DNA of 44,426 bases from Myxococcota bacterium (GTDB taxonomy: Bacteria; Myxococcota_A; UBA9160; UBA4427), in assembly GCA_028823175.1 (NCBI GenBank), contig JAPKBZ010000031.1, forward strand, positions 1-44,426. Direction: 5' to 3'. The position numbers and the translations under genes are program-made. Below the pieces are notes generated by a model. The model did not search any database, was not told the DNA's origin, and was given only the letters and a program-made list of their open reading frames with translations. This document shows, piece by piece, positions 1 through 8,587 of this stretch; position 1 is the first letter of the stretch, and each line of letters begins with the position of its first letter.

Positions 1-43
1 TCGCCCGCGCGACCGGTGCGTTCAGCTTGCTCCACGCCGCCCA

Positions 44-79
44 GACCGCTTCAACGACCGCTTCAACAGGCCGCTTCAG
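44..79. repeat. Short 12-bp tandem repeat at the end of ssb
   Basis: GACCGCTTCAAC occurs twice in perfect tandem (44-55, 56-67), followed by a degenerate third copy (68-79) that contains the ssb stop codon. Bases 1-43 hold no recognisable gene. The repeat lies at the 3' side of ssb, which is read on the minus strand. Function unknown; it may be a simple slippage product. Confidence 0.6.
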
Positions 80-510
80 AAGGGGACGTCGTCTCCGGCG
101 GCTGCGGGCGGGCCACCGCCCGTAGATCTCGAATCGCCCGTCTCGGCCGCGGGTGCTTCACCGGCGGACTGGCTCCTGGGGCCCCCGAGGAATTGAACCG
201 TCTGGGCGTTGATCTCCGTGGTGCTGCGCTTTTGCCCTTCTTTGTCCTCCCAATCGCGGGTCTGCAGGCGCCCTTCGATGTAGGCGGTCCGGCCCTTGGC
301 GAGGTACTGGCTACAGAGCTCTGCCGTCCGGCCCCAGACGACGACCCTGTGCCACTCGGTTTTCTCGACTTTTTCACCGCTGGTCTTGTCGGTCCAATTC
401 TCGCTGGTCGCGAGACTGAAAGTGGCGACGGGCTGGCCGCTCTGGGTGTACCGGAGCTCCGGGTCGCGGCCGAGATTGCCGATGAGAATGACCTTGTTGA
501 TGCCTGCCAT
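76..510 (-). CDS. ssb: Single-stranded DNA-binding protein
   Basis: This 144-residue protein coats single-stranded DNA during replication, repair and recombination. It opens with [18 protein letters not shown], the classical SSB start, followed by the OB-fold (about residues 1-110, with [12 protein letters not shown] and the YIEGRLQTR segment). A Gly/Ala/Pro-rich linker leads to the acidic tip DDVPF that docks partner proteins. The ATG at 508-510 is preceded on the minus strand by a good AGGAG ribosome site. A much longer reading frame extends upstream, but that part has low complexity and no family similarity. The gene stands alone here rather than in the usual rpsF-ssb-rpsR cluster; rpsF lies at the other end of the window. 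Identification is very secure; the start is nearly so. Confidence 0.96.
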   Translation of the reverse strand: MAGINKVILIGNLGRDPELRYTQSGQPVATFSLATSENWTDKTSGEKVEKTEWHRVVVWGRTAELCSQYLAKGRTAYIEGRLQTRDWEDKEGQKRSTTEINAQTVQFLGGPRSQSAGEAPAAETGDSRSTGGGPPAAAGDDVPF

Positions 511-533
511 ATTGGGGGGTCTCCTAGGGAATC

Positions 534-611
534 GAGCGAAGAGAACGAGCGAAGGGGATGTGCGAAGAGAACGAGCGAAGAGAACGTGCGAAGAGGATGT
601 GCGAAGAAAGT
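534..611. repeat. Six tandem 13-bp repeats upstream of ssb
   Basis: Six head-to-tail 13-bp units fill exactly 78 bases: GAGCGAAGAGAAC, GAGCGAAGGGGAT, GTGCGAAGAGAAC, GAGCGAAGAGAAC, GTGCGAAGAGGAT, GTGCGAAGAAAGT. All keep a G[AT]GCGAAG core. The array lies just upstream of the ssb ribosome site, in its presumed leader or promoter. The rest of the ssb-ftsK gap (612-787) has no coding sequence that I can support. Regular spacing near one helical turn plus variation at fixed positions would suit cooperative protein binding, but simple expansion is also possible. Confidence 0.85.
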
Positions 612-787
612 AATTAGGGGGAAGAATGCCTGGGTAGGCCCCGGCGTCAAGGGTTTCCCCGGGTACTCGGGGCGGCGTGGCGCCGAACAGGGCGGAAAGG
701 TATCCTGAAAGCTCTTTCCTTTCCGGGGGGGTAGGGAAATGAGCGAGGCAGCGGACCGCTGCAAAATTGATTGGGGCTTCGCGCTCT

Positions 788-3238
788 ATGGCTAAGGCTG
801 CCGCCAAGGGCCGGAAAGCACGACGAACGACCGATAAGGGGCAGGCGTCCCTGGGTTCGGCTCTTCTATCGGAGGCCGGCGGGTTGGTCCTGCTCGGGCT
901 GGCCGCCCTTGCGGCTCTGGCCCTGGCTACATCCGTCCCCGCAGACCCCTCGGTGCCTTGGCCCCTAGACCAGGAGGTCGCGAACCGCGCCGGGCTCCTG
1001 GGAGCGAGTCTGGCGTACGGCCTCTTGTGGCTGATGGGCATGGGGTCGGTCGTTTTTGTCGCTTCAGCGGCCTTCCTGGGGGGCAGTCTGGTGCTGGGCC
1101 TGGGCGTCCCGCCCATGCGGTCGCGTTACTGGGTGGGGAGCGCGCTCCTGATTCTCGCGGTTTCGTCTCTGCCACCGCTTCTGGGCGATCTGATTCCCAC
1201 CGATTTCGCGGGCCCCCAGGGCGGCCTACTCGGCAGTCGCCTGGCCCAATTGGAGATTTCTCTCCTCAGTCGCTGGGGGGCGCTGCTGCTGAATGGCCTA
1301 CTGCTGGCGGTGGGTGTGCTCAGCGTTACGGGCATCTCGACGGGGGTGGCCCTCTCGGCGCTTGGGGTGGGTATCCGCGCAGTGGCCGCGTTCATCGCGC
1401 GGCTCGTGGTCTCCGTTTCGGGTCTGGTCCGGCAGGCTTTTGGGGCGACCGCCGAACTCCTTCGTCGCAGCGCGGGAGTTTTCGAGCGCGGCTGGGCTTC
1501 TCTGGTGGTCTGGCGGGAGCAGCGAGCGCGTCGCACCCGAGTCGCCGAATTGCGTGGCCCGTCGGCCAGTTCCCCCGTGGAGGAGTCGGCACCCGGTGCG
1601 AAGGTGCCAGAGAAGAAGATGGAGACGGCTGGCCGTGCCTCACGCACATCCGGAGGCGGGCCCCAGATTGTCGACCACGTCGAGGAGCGTGAGCGAGATC
1701 GGAAGCCGGAGCAGGAGATGTTCGAGTTCGATGAGGGTGGGTCCTCGGGTCCCTTTCAGCATCCGGATTCTTCGATTTTCGCCAGGCCACCCGGCGACTC
1801 GCGCAAGTTCGATCGCAACAGCCTGCTGATGAATTCGCGAATTCTTGAGAAAAAGCTCGCGGATTTCGGGGTACAGGGAACGGTTGTTCGTGTGCACCCG
1901 GGTCCGGTCATCACGATGTATGAATACGAGCCGGCCGCGGGGATCAAAGTCAACAAGATCGTGGGGCTGACCGACGATCTGGCGATGGCACTTCGGGCTA
2001 TCTCGATCCGCATCATTGCCCCACTACCGGGCAAGAACGTCGTGGGGATCGAGGTTCCAAATCCGACGCGCGAAACCGTCTACCTTAGGACGCTCCTCGA
2101 TAGTGAAAGTTTTAGGAAGAACGAATCGACCTTGGCCGTTGCGATGGGGATGGACATCTTCGGGAACCCGGTTACTTCAGACCTGGCCAAGATGCCTCAC
2201 CTCCTCGTTGCCGGTTCCACGGGTACGGGGAAAAGTGTTTTTCTTAACGCGTTTCTGTGCTCTCTGCTCTGCAGAGCCTCACCCGACGAGCTGAAACTTC
2301 TTCTGGTTGATCCCAAGCTCCTCGAATTGTCTGTCTACGAGGGCATTCCCCATCTCATCGCCGATGTCGTTACCAACCCAAAGAGAGCGGCTGCGGCCCT
2401 CCAGGGAATCGTGCGAAAGATGGAGGAGCGCTACCTGATGATGGGTTCGGTCCAAGTTCGCAATATCGATCAGTTCAACGAGAAAGCGAACGAAGAGATT
2501 GCGAAGGGCAACACAAGCTTCGCACTGAAGCCCAAGCATGGCGACAAGTCCGAAGAACCCGAGATGGTCGATTGGGCCCCCCTGCCCTATATCGTCGTGG
2601 TTATCGACGAACTCGCCGACTTGATGGTCATGGTGGCGAAGGATGTCGAAGAGTCCCTGCAGCGACTCGCCCAGATGGCCCGGGCCGCGGGGATCCACCT
2701 GGTGCTCGCGACCCAGCGCCCGAGCGTCGACGTACTCACGGGCGTGATCAAAGCCAACTTCCCTTCTCGGGTTTCATTCCAAGTTTCCTCAGCGATAGAC
2801 TCGCGGACGATCCTGGATCAGAAGGGCGCGGAGAGCTTGCTCGGACTGGGGGATATGCTCTTCCTGCCGCCGCGTACTGCCCTGCTCGAGCGGCTCCACG
2901 CACCTTTTGTGAGCGAGAAGGAGGTGGTCGAGTTGGTCAGCTTTCTTCGCGACCAGGGCAAGCCCACATTCGACGAAGAATTGGTGCGCTTTACCGAGGA
3001 AGGGCCGGATGCGTCGTTTGAAGAAGGCGCGGAGGAAGTCGATGAGATGTTCGATCAGGCCGTCTCCGTCGTCTCAGAAACCCGCAACGCATCAATTTCG
3101 TATGTTCAGCGACGGCTGAAGATCGGTTATAACCGATCGGCTCGGATCGTCGAGAAAATGGAAAACGATGGCATGGTCGGTCCCCAGGTGGGCAACCGTC
3201 CTCGCGAAGTTTTCCTCCGCGATCCCAATGAAGAGTAG
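788..3238 (+). CDS. ftsK: DNA translocase FtsK/SpoIIIE
   Basis: This is the septum-located, ATP-driven DNA pump that clears and aligns chromosome ends during division. About 816 residues from the ATG at 788. Order: four hydrophobic segments in roughly the first 190 residues, a variable charged linker (to about 330), the alpha/beta motor with Walker A GSTGTGKS (about 476-483) and Walker B IVVVIDE (about 602-608), then a C-terminal winged-helix gamma domain (about 748-816, with [20 protein letters not shown]) that reads KOPS-type orienting sites. A TTG seven codons upstream (767) is an alternative start; neither has a strong ribosome site. The linker is short compared with E. coli FtsK and closer to SpoIIIE/SftA size. 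The stop overlaps the start of lolA, so the two are probably cotranscribed. Confidence 0.95.
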   Translation: MAKAAAKGRKARRTTDKGQASLGSALLSEAGGLVLLGLAALAALALATSVPADPSVPWPLDQEVANRAGLLGASLAYGLLWLMGMGSVVFVASAAFLGGSLVLGLGVPPMRSRYWVGSALLILAVSSLPPLLGDLIPTDFAGPQGGLLGSRLAQLEISLLSRWGALLLNGLLLAVGVLSVTGISTGVALSALGVGIRAVAAFIARLVVSVSGLVRQAFGATAELLRRSAGVFERGWASLVVWREQRARRTRVAELRGPSASSPVEESAPGAKVPEKKMETAGRASRTSGGGPQIVDHVEERERDRKPEQEMFEFDEGGSSGPFQHPDSSIFARPPGDSRKFDRNSLLMNSRILEKKLADFGVQGTVVRVHPGPVITMYEYEPAAGIKVNKIVGLTDDLAMALRAISIRIIAPLPGKNVVGIEVPNPTRETVYLRTLLDSESFRKNESTLAVAMGMDIFGNPVTSDLAKMPHLLVAGSTGTGKSVFLNAFLCSLLCRASPDELKLLLVDPKLLELSVYEGIPHLIADVVTNPKRAAAALQGIVRKMEERYLMMGSVQVRNIDQFNEKANEEIAKGNTSFALKPKHGDKSEEPEMVDWAPLPYIVVVIDELADLMVMVAKDVEESLQRLAQMARAAGIHLVLATQRPSVDVLTGVIKANFPSRVSFQVSSAIDSRTILDQKGAESLLGLGDMLFLPPRTALLERLHAPFVSEKEVVELVSFLRDQGKPTFDEELVRFTEEGPDASFEEGAEEVDEMFDQAVSVVSETRNASISYVQRRLKIGYNRSARIVEKMENDGMVGPQVGNRPREVFLRDPNEE

Positions 3239-3998
3239 GGCCTCGGCTCTTTTCAGGAGCTTCCGACTTCGTCCACATGGGAATACCCTCGCGTATTCGG
3301 CCGTAATTCTGCTCGCCCTGGCCCCGGTGTGGGCTGCGGCGGGTGCGACGGAGAGCGCTCGGCCTCTGGACCACGTGGACCACGCGGGGGGGTGTGAAGA
3401 CGGCGAGGAATCCCTTGCGCGCGTCCAGGCGCGTTACGACAGCATTGCGGATCTTGAGGCGAGTTTTGAGCAGAGAACCGAAGCCCTGCTTCTCGCAGGC
3501 ACCGGGGGGGTGGGGGCCGAGGCGAGTCGGGGAAAAGTCCTGCTCGCCAAACCCGGGCGAATGCGTTGGAGTTACGAGGAGCCCGAGCCAAGCCTGGTGG
3601 TGAGCGACGGCGAAACGCTCTGGGTTTACGACCCGTCGGCCGGGCAGGTCACGCGGGTGCGGATGGGCGGAGGCTATCCCGCCGGCGCGGCTCTTCAGTT
3701 CCTCTTCGGATCTGGGCAATTGCGTGAGGTCTTCTCGGCCGAAGTCCTCGGTTGTGGTCCGGCGGGGGTGGAGATCGGCCTCGTTCCCCGGGAAGCTGCC
3801 TCCTTCGAGCGGCTCTCCTTGATCGTGAGCCCGGACGACAGCCTCATTCGAGAGAGCTCCATCGTCGACCTCTTCGGCAATCGAACCACGATTCGGTTTT
3901 CTGAAATCGTCCTGAACAAGTCCCCCTCCCCGGAGCTCTTCGATTTTGAGCCGCCGGTCGGGACCGAACTGCTCGAACTGTCTGCGGAAGCTCGCTAG
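3228..3998 (+). CDS. lolA: Outer-membrane lipoprotein carrier protein LolA family
   Basis: Periplasmic chaperone that carries lipoproteins from the LolCDE transporter to the outer membrane. 256 residues from an ATG that overlaps the end of ftsK by 11 bases, suggesting translational coupling. It begins with a basic N-terminus and a hydrophobic stretch ending in PVWAAAGA, a likely Sec signal peptide. The mature part has the LolA pattern: an amphipathic helix with LEASFEQRTE, then KPGRMRWSYEEPEPSLVVSD and the GETLWVYDPSAGQVTRV strand, and a C-terminal FGNRTTIRFSEI hairpin. Adjacency to ftsK is common in deltaproteobacteria. Family assignment is firm; there is a Gly/Ala-rich insertion near residue 100. 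Confidence 0.9.
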   Translation: MKSRASALFRSFRLRPHGNTLAYSAVILLALAPVWAAAGATESARPLDHVDHAGGCEDGEESLARVQARYDSIADLEASFEQRTEALLLAGTGGVGAEASRGKVLLAKPGRMRWSYEEPEPSLVVSDGETLWVYDPSAGQVTRVRMGGGYPAGAALQFLFGSGQLREVFSAEVLGCGPAGVEIGLVPREAASFERLSLIVSPDDSLIRESSIVDLFGNRTTIRFSEIVLNKSPSPELFDFEPPVGTELLELSAEAR

Positions 3999-4366
3999 GC
4001 CCCCCCCTGCGACCGCGACCGCGGCGCGGAATCGTCGAATTTTACGGTCCGCAACTTTCGGTTCGTGCACCTCGGGGGAGCCGAAAAGGTGCCAAAGTTG
4101 ACAGCGAGCGTTCGTTTTCCGGCACCGAGTAGGCAGAGAGGGAAAAAGATTTCCCACTTGGTGGGGGGTGTTCTTGACAGGATCGCGGGTCGCCCGCAGT
4201 GACATCCCCCCATTTGTGGGCATCTCTGAAGGAGCTCAATAGTATTTTTTCGGAATTGTCCGAGAACCTCCGGGTGATCCTTCCGGGCGCTGCTTGCCCG
4301 TTCTCCTGACACGCAAGAATTCTTTATAAAACAGCAATTTACGGCATTCTGTCGACCGGCTTGCGG
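3999..4366. other. Left half of the 775-base lolA-mpa gap
   Basis: No protein-like reading frame is visible on either strand here; the open frames have unstructured, Arg/Ser/Pro-rich translations. The segment holds the stem-loop at 4052-4100, a small CGGGC/GCCCG hairpin and a T6 run near 4244 without a convincing upstream stem. Two TTGACA boxes (about 4098 and 4174) lack a matching -10 box. The right half of the gap is described in the entries from 4367 to 4750. Confidence 0.6.
4052..4100 (+). other. Nested inverted repeat downstream of lolA
   Basis: CAACTTT (4052-4058) pairs with AAAGTTG (4094-4100) and, inside it, GCACCT (4067-4072) pairs with AGGTGC (4087-4092), leaving an asymmetric internal loop and a 14-base apical loop. 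It lies 54 bases after the lolA stop. There is no T-tract, so it is not a standard intrinsic terminator. It could be a 3' mRNA-stabilising structure or a protein site. Confidence 0.5.
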
Positions 4367-4394
4367 TTGACATGGAGAGGCGAGTCGATAGAAT
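4367..4394 (+). promoter_or_regulatory. Sigma70-type promoter ahead of the proteasome locus
   Basis: A perfect -35 box TTGACA (4367-4372) and a -10 box TAGAAT (4389-4394, five of six matches to TATAAT) are separated by 16 bases. The predicted transcription start is near 4401. This is the best promoter match I found in the window. It is about 370 bases upstream of the mpa start, so the transcript would first pass through the structured segment and the terminator-like element described next. Confidence 0.65.
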
Positions 4395-4400
4395 CGATGA

Positions 4401-4692
4401 CGTACAAAAGGATCGAAATATCAGGGGGTTCGCCGTTTTCCTCAACCGCGCAGCCATCTTTTCCAGTGCTTCCGCGCAGAATCGCTGCGACCGGGTTCTC
4501 CCGAGCGCGATAGAGGCCTTCTCAGGCGCGTGTCCCGGCGAGGGGAACTCTCGTAAGCTTCTGAAATCGTTTCCTTTTTTCCGTAATAGGGGCAGCGACA
4601 CGCAGCTTTCCGGACTGCCCCTTGCCCTTCGCCCGCCAACGGCGAGTTGTTGTCAAAACCCAACACCTCCTGGGGAATGGTGGGGCTTTTTT
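4401..4692 (+). ncRNA. Candidate structured leader or small RNA before mpa
   Basis: From the predicted start near 4401 to the T-run ending at 4692 there is no credible protein. There is a string of hairpins instead: CGCAG/CTGCG (4475-4489), CGGG/CCCG (4492-4503), GGGGCAG/CTGCCCC (4589-4595 with 4615-4621, 19-base loop) and the terminator stem. TTCGCCG near 4429 could also pair with CGGCGAG near 4640 to close the RNA. I looked for signatures of tmRNA, RNase P RNA, SRP RNA and 6S RNA and did not recognise any. It may be a free small RNA or an attenuated leader that controls read-through into the proteasome genes. Confidence 0.4.
4659..4692 (+). terminator. Intrinsic-terminator-like element upstream of mpa
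   Basis: CCC (4659-4661) plus CACC (4664-4667), with an AA bulge, pair with GGTGGGG (4679-4685) across an 11-base loop, followed by C and six T (4687-4692). It lies 82 bases before the mpa ATG and after the only good promoter, which is the geometry of an attenuator. I see no good second promoter between it and mpa. Confidence 0.55.
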
Positions 4693-4734
4693 GGGCACGG
4701 TCTTTGCTTTGTTAGTCGGTAGACGGCAAGGTTT

Positions 4735-4750
4735 CCCGCCATCGGGCGGG
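4735..4750 (+). promoter_or_regulatory. Hairpin just upstream of the mpa ribosome site
   Basis: CCCGCC (4735-4740) and GGCGGG (4745-4750) form a 6-bp GC stem with the tetraloop ATCG. The GAGGAGA ribosome site of mpa begins about ten bases later, so the hairpin may insulate or modulate initiation of the first proteasome gene. Confidence 0.45.
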
Positions 4751-4773
4751 TCGGTCAACGAGGAGACGCAACG

Positions 4774-6621
4774 ATGAGCGAGCATGATTCGGAAGACGGT
4801 GGGGAACGCGCTGGATTTGTACGCGACGTGATGGGGCGGATCTCTCCGTCCGACCTTCGCGAGGAGTCCGAGGCGGAGGCGGCAGGACGTACGGGCGGTT
4901 TGTACGACAACGACGCCGAGGCCCTCCAGGACGCGATTCGCTTCTTTGGCAGCGACTCCAGCGAGTTTCGCAATCGCTTGGATCGGATGTTGGGCGATTT
5001 CGAAACCCTTCGCCGGCGACACGATCAGGCTCGTATCCAACATCGGGATGCTCTCCGGCAGAACGAGAAGTTGGTGGGAATGCTGCAGGAGGCGAAGCAG
5101 CAGGTCGAACTCCTGAAGGAGGAGGTGGACAAGCTCTGCGCTCCGCCCAACGGATACGGGATCTTTCTGCGATCAAATAAAGACGAGACAGTCGAGATCC
5201 TCGTGGACGGTCGGCCTATGCGCGTCAATCTCCACCCCGAGCTGGATCCGGTTCACCTGGAGGAGGGCCAGATGGTTCTCCTCAATGAGGCCTTCAACGT
5301 CGTCGAACCGGCGGGCTATACCCAGCGCGGCGAAGTGACGACGGTTGTGGACTTCGTTTCGGAGAATAGGGTTCTTGTCGTAGGCCATACCGACGACGAG
5401 CGTCTGGTGACGATCGCGGAACCTCTGCGCAGCGAGCGCATCAATGTGGGTGATCGGCTGATGGTCGATTCGCGTACTCAATATGCTTTCGAAAAAATGC
5501 CGAAGTCGAGCGTGGAAGAGGTCATGCTCGAGCAGATTCCCGATATCACGTACTCGGATATCGGCGGCCTCGGTGACCAGATCGAGATTTTGAGGGACTC
5601 TGTCGAGTTGCCCTACCTCCACCCTGAGATTTTTGCCGAGCATCAGCTTCGGCCGCCCAAGGGAATCCTTCTCTACGGACCTCCCGGCTGTGGAAAGACC
5701 TTGATCGCGAAGGCGGTCGCCAATGCGCTGGCCAAGAAGATCGAGAAGCGTACGGGAAAAGACACTACGGCCTATTTCCTCAACGTGAAGGGGCCGGAGT
5801 TGCTCAACAAGTACGTGGGCGAGACCGAGAGTAAGCTGCGCGAAGTGTTTAAGAAGGCTCGCGAGAAAGCGAGCCACGATGTGCCCGTTGTCGTCTTCTT
5901 TGACGAGATGGACTCACTCTTCCGTATGCGTGGCTCAGGGGTTTCATCGGACATGGAGGCGACAGTCGTCGCTCAGTTCCTGTCCGAAATTGATGGTGTC
6001 GAGTCGCTTGAGAACGTCATCGTGATCGGTGCGAGCAATCGACAGGATCTGATCGATCCCGCGGTACTGCGCCCGGGGCGTCTCGACCTGAAGGTCAAGG
6101 TCTCCCGACCCGATGCGACGGCTGCCCGGGAGATTTTCCTGAAATATCTGAAGTCAGATCTCCCGCTCCATGAGAGTGGGTTCGCCCGGTTCGGTGCTGA
6201 CCCCGACAAGGTTTGTGCCGCGATGGTCGACGAGGTCATCGATGGCATGTATTCGACCGGCGAGGACAACAAGTTCCTCGAGGTCACCTACGCCAAGGGC
6301 GACCGGGAAATTTTCTACTTCAAGGACTTTGCGAGTGGTGCCATGATCGAAAATATCGTTGCGCGAGCGAAGCGAAAGGCCGTCAAGCGGTTGATCGATG
6401 ATGGCGAGCACGGGATCAAGATCGAGGACATGCTCAAATCAGTGAGGGAGGAGTTCAAGGAGAACGAAGATCTCCCGAATACGACGAACCCCGACGATTG
6501 GGCGCGTATCTCCGGCCGTAAGGGCGAGAGGATCATCAACGTTCGGACCCTGATCACGGGCATGGAACGCAAGGAGCAGACGATCGAAACGGTCTCTGGA
6601 GGCCAGGGTCAATACCTCTAG
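4774..6621 (+). CDS. mpa: Proteasome-activating AAA+ ATPase (Mpa/ARC)
   Basis: Hexameric unfoldase that binds pupylated proteins and feeds them to the 20S proteasome. 615 residues, close to mycobacterial Mpa. Order: variable acidic N-terminus (1-60), coiled coil that captures Pup (about 63-121), tandem OB domains (about 125-240), then the AAA module with Walker A GPPGCGKT (302-309), pore loop KYVGE (346-350), Walker B VVVFFDE (372-378), SNRQDLIDPAVLRPGRLD second region of homology (421-438) and a C-terminus ending GQYL, the penultimate-Tyr motif that opens the proteasome gate. ATG 4774 has a strong GAGGAG site. First gene of the locus, 140 bases ahead of dop. An intact ATPase; only its regulation by the upstream structured segment is inferred. 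Confidence 0.97.
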   Translation: MSEHDSEDGGERAGFVRDVMGRISPSDLREESEAEAAGRTGGLYDNDAEALQDAIRFFGSDSSEFRNRLDRMLGDFETLRRRHDQARIQHRDALRQNEKLVGMLQEAKQQVELLKEEVDKLCAPPNGYGIFLRSNKDETVEILVDGRPMRVNLHPELDPVHLEEGQMVLLNEAFNVVEPAGYTQRGEVTTVVDFVSENRVLVVGHTDDERLVTIAEPLRSERINVGDRLMVDSRTQYAFEKMPKSSVEEVMLEQIPDITYSDIGGLGDQIEILRDSVELPYLHPEIFAEHQLRPPKGILLYGPPGCGKTLIAKAVANALAKKIEKRTGKDTTAYFLNVKGPELLNKYVGETESKLREVFKKAREKASHDVPVVVFFDEMDSLFRMRGSGVSSDMEATVVAQFLSEIDGVESLENVIVIGASNRQDLIDPAVLRPGRLDLKVKVSRPDATAAREIFLKYLKSDLPLHESGFARFGADPDKVCAAMVDEVIDGMYSTGEDNKFLEVTYAKGDREIFYFKDFASGAMIENIVARAKRKAVKRLIDDGEHGIKIEDMLKSVREEFKENEDLPNTTNPDDWARISGRKGERIINVRTLITGMERKEQTIETVSGGQGQYL

Positions 6622-6761
6622 AGGCACCGTTGCCCCCACGATGTGAGTCGGGTCAGGATGGGGGGGTTCTGCCCTCGGAGAGACGAAAAAGGGAGCAGGT
6701 CGATTCGAAGGGTGCGAGCATCTTGCACTCATACGATTAAGACGAGGCGCCAGGAGGGCGG

Positions 6762-8243
6762 ATGGCGATACCTACCGTGATGGGAACGGAAATTGAGTAT
6801 GGGATCATTGTCAAGAATGATCCCGACTTCGATCCGATCTCGAGCTGCGTCCTTCTGGTCAATGCCTACAGGGAAGATCCTGAGGGACGAATTCTCTGGG
6901 ACTACGATCAGGAGAATCCGCTCGCCGATGCGCGTGGTTTTCAGGTTGATGGCGAAAAGTACACGCCCAACCAGCAAGAGAATATCGCGCGGAACAAGAC
7001 CCTGATCAACGGTGCACGCTATTACGTTGATCACGCGCACCCCGAGTATTCTTCGCCCGAAGTCACGAATGCACGAGATCTTGTCATCCACGAGAAAGCC
7101 GGTGAGAGGATTGTCGAGGTCAGTCGCCGGGAAGCGAATGTTCTGCTGCCCGAGGGTGCAACGATGCTCCTTCACAAAAATAACAGCGACCAGAAGGGAA
7201 ACAGCTACGGCTGTCATGAGAATTATCTCATGGATCGCCGCACCTCCTTCAAGAGGATTGTCGAGAGTCTCCTGCCTTTTTTCGCCACCCGGCAGATCTA
7301 CTGCGGTTCAGGCAAGGTCGGGAGCGAAAACAGAAACCAACCCTGTGATTTTCAAATTAGCCAGCGTGCAGATTTTTTCGAGACCGAAGTAGCGCTCGAT
7401 ACCATGGTGAAACGTCCGATCATCAATACACGGGACGAACCGCACGCTGATCGAGAGAAATACCGCCGCCTCCACATGATCGTGGGCGACTCGAATATGA
7501 GCGAGTACACGATTTATCTCCGCAATGGAGTGACGGCGATCATTCTTTCGATGATCGAAGATGGAGCCATCGATAGGGATCTGTCCCTGATCAACCCTGT
7601 TCGCGCCATCAAGGAAGTTTCGCACGATCCAAGCCTGTCCCGAGAGATGCAGCTCGACAACGGCAAGCGCATGACCGCCATCGAAATCCAGAACGAATTT
7701 TTGGACATGGCGCTGACCTACGCGGCCAAGAACCCCCTGGACGCTGTATCCGTGGATGTCCTGGATAAATGGCAGCACGTGATGCAGCGCCTCGCAGATA
7801 ATCCGATGGATCTGGCCCGCGAAATTGATTGGGTAGCCAAAAAACATATCCTCGACGGATTCATCGAGCGCAAGGGGCTCGAGTGGGATGATGCTCGAGT
7901 GAAGATGCTCGATCTCCAGTACCACGATACTCGGCCTGACAAGGGGCTCTACTACATGCTCGAGCGCCAGGGCAGGGTCGAGCGCATCTGTTCGGACGAA
8001 GAGATCAACGCAGCCGCGCACAGGCCGCCCGACGATACTCGGGCCTATTTCCGCGGGGAGTGCCTCCGCCGTTACCCTGGGGAAGTATTCGGGGTCAATT
8101 GGGATTCTATTTCCTTCGCGGTGGGTGAGGAGCCTGTTAGGCGGATCATGATGAATGAGCCGCTCAAGGGTAGCCGTGCTTATGTCGAAGAACTTCTGGA
8201 TAAGTCGGAGTCTGCATCCGAGTTGCTCGCCAATATGGGCTAA
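6762..8243 (+). CDS. dop: Depupylase / Pup deamidase Dop
   Basis: Member of the carboxylate-amine ligase fold shared with glutamine synthetase. It removes Pup from substrates and, where Pup ends in Gln, deamidates it. 493 residues. The ATP/metal motif GTEIEYGI is at 8-15, and the catalytic Asp is D90 in GARYYVDHAHPEYSSPE. The family hallmarks KNNSDQKGNSYGCHENYL, RPIINTRDEPHADREKYRR and VGDSNMSEYT follow. The extra stretch between about residues 35 and 75 (the 'Dop loop') separates it from PafA. ATG 6762 follows AGGAGGG. Because the neighbouring Pup already ends in Glu, the useful activity here is probably depupylation only. Assignment is firm. Confidence 0.96.
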   Translation: MAIPTVMGTEIEYGIIVKNDPDFDPISSCVLLVNAYREDPEGRILWDYDQENPLADARGFQVDGEKYTPNQQENIARNKTLINGARYYVDHAHPEYSSPEVTNARDLVIHEKAGERIVEVSRREANVLLPEGATMLLHKNNSDQKGNSYGCHENYLMDRRTSFKRIVESLLPFFATRQIYCGSGKVGSENRNQPCDFQISQRADFFETEVALDTMVKRPIINTRDEPHADREKYRRLHMIVGDSNMSEYTIYLRNGVTAIILSMIEDGAIDRDLSLINPVRAIKEVSHDPSLSREMQLDNGKRMTAIEIQNEFLDMALTYAAKNPLDAVSVDVLDKWQHVMQRLADNPMDLAREIDWVAKKHILDGFIERKGLEWDDARVKMLDLQYHDTRPDKGLYYMLERQGRVERICSDEEINAAAHRPPDDTRAYFRGECLRRYPGEVFGVNWDSISFAVGEEPVRRIMMNEPLKGSRAYVEELLDKSESASELLANMG

Positions 8244-8286
8244 TAGAACGCTATCTGCATGACGGATGGTGGCTGAGGTAGAAGCT

Positions 8287-8556
8287 ATGGCACGATTCAT
8301 AACGAAAAGCGGTTCCAGGGATCAGTCACAGGATTCCGGCGCCATCTGGATGGCTGCTTCGAGTGAGCAGAAGCAAAAGTCCAAGGGCGGTGAAGACAAC
8401 TCTTCGGATGAGTCCTCTGAGGGCGGCCAGAAAATGGCCAAGAAGGGCGAAGAGCTCAAGGAGGACATGGACTCCCTGATGGAGGAGATTGACTCTGTCC
8501 TTGAAGAGAATGCCGAGGAGTTCGTGAAGAACTATGTCCAGCGGGGAGGCGAGTAG
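8287..8556 (+). CDS. pup: Prokaryotic ubiquitin-like protein Pup
   Basis: Small, largely disordered tag joined through its C-terminal Glu to substrate lysines. The C-terminal half is classical: MDSLMEEIDSVLEENAEEFV, the helix that docks in the Mpa coiled coil and binds PafA/Dop, then NYVQRGGE. The protein ends in Gly-Gly-Glu rather than the mycobacterial Gly-Gly-Gln. Start uncertain: ATG 8287 has a reasonable GAGG site and gives 89 residues, longer than the usual 60-70. ATG 8350 (MAASSEQKQKSKGGE) gives a typical 68 residues but has almost no ribosome site. ATG 8266 is also open. It lies between dop and prcB, the standard position. Identity is secure despite the small size. Confidence 0.93.
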   Translation: MARFITKSGSRDQSQDSGAIWMAASSEQKQKSKGGEDNSSDESSEGGQKMAKKGEELKEDMDSLMEEIDSVLEENAEEFVKNYVQRGGE

Positions 8557-8587
8557 GCACTCGTCTGCTGCTCGGATCCTGATATGA

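Noticed and set aside
534..611. CRISPR array
   Set aside because: Units are 13 bp and directly adjacent with no spacers; no cas genes are nearby. The same holds for 20210-20293.
739..795. Eighteen-codon frame with a fair ribosome site overlapping the ftsK start
   Set aside because: Too short and without any signature; noted only because it overlaps the ATG of ftsK as a possible leader peptide.
511..1116. Upstream extension of the ssb frame (346-codon reading frame)
   Set aside because: The added part is low-complexity, runs antisense to ftsK and crosses the 13-bp repeats; the canonical SSB start with a good ribosome site is at 510.
2991..4223. Long minus-strand frame opposite ftsK and lolA
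   Set aside because: Composition and lack of motifs mark it as an antisense shadow of two secure genes.
4401..4692. Identity as tmRNA, RNase P RNA, SRP RNA or 6S RNA
   Set aside because: None of the conserved blocks of these RNAs that I know could be found, such as the RNase P CR-I box, the SRP GGAAGCAGCC-type loop or a tmRNA CCA end.
4236..4722. Open frames on both strands in the lolA-mpa gap
   Set aside because: Translations are Arg/Ser/Pro-rich with no helix or domain pattern and no ribosome site; hairpins and promoter explain the segment better.
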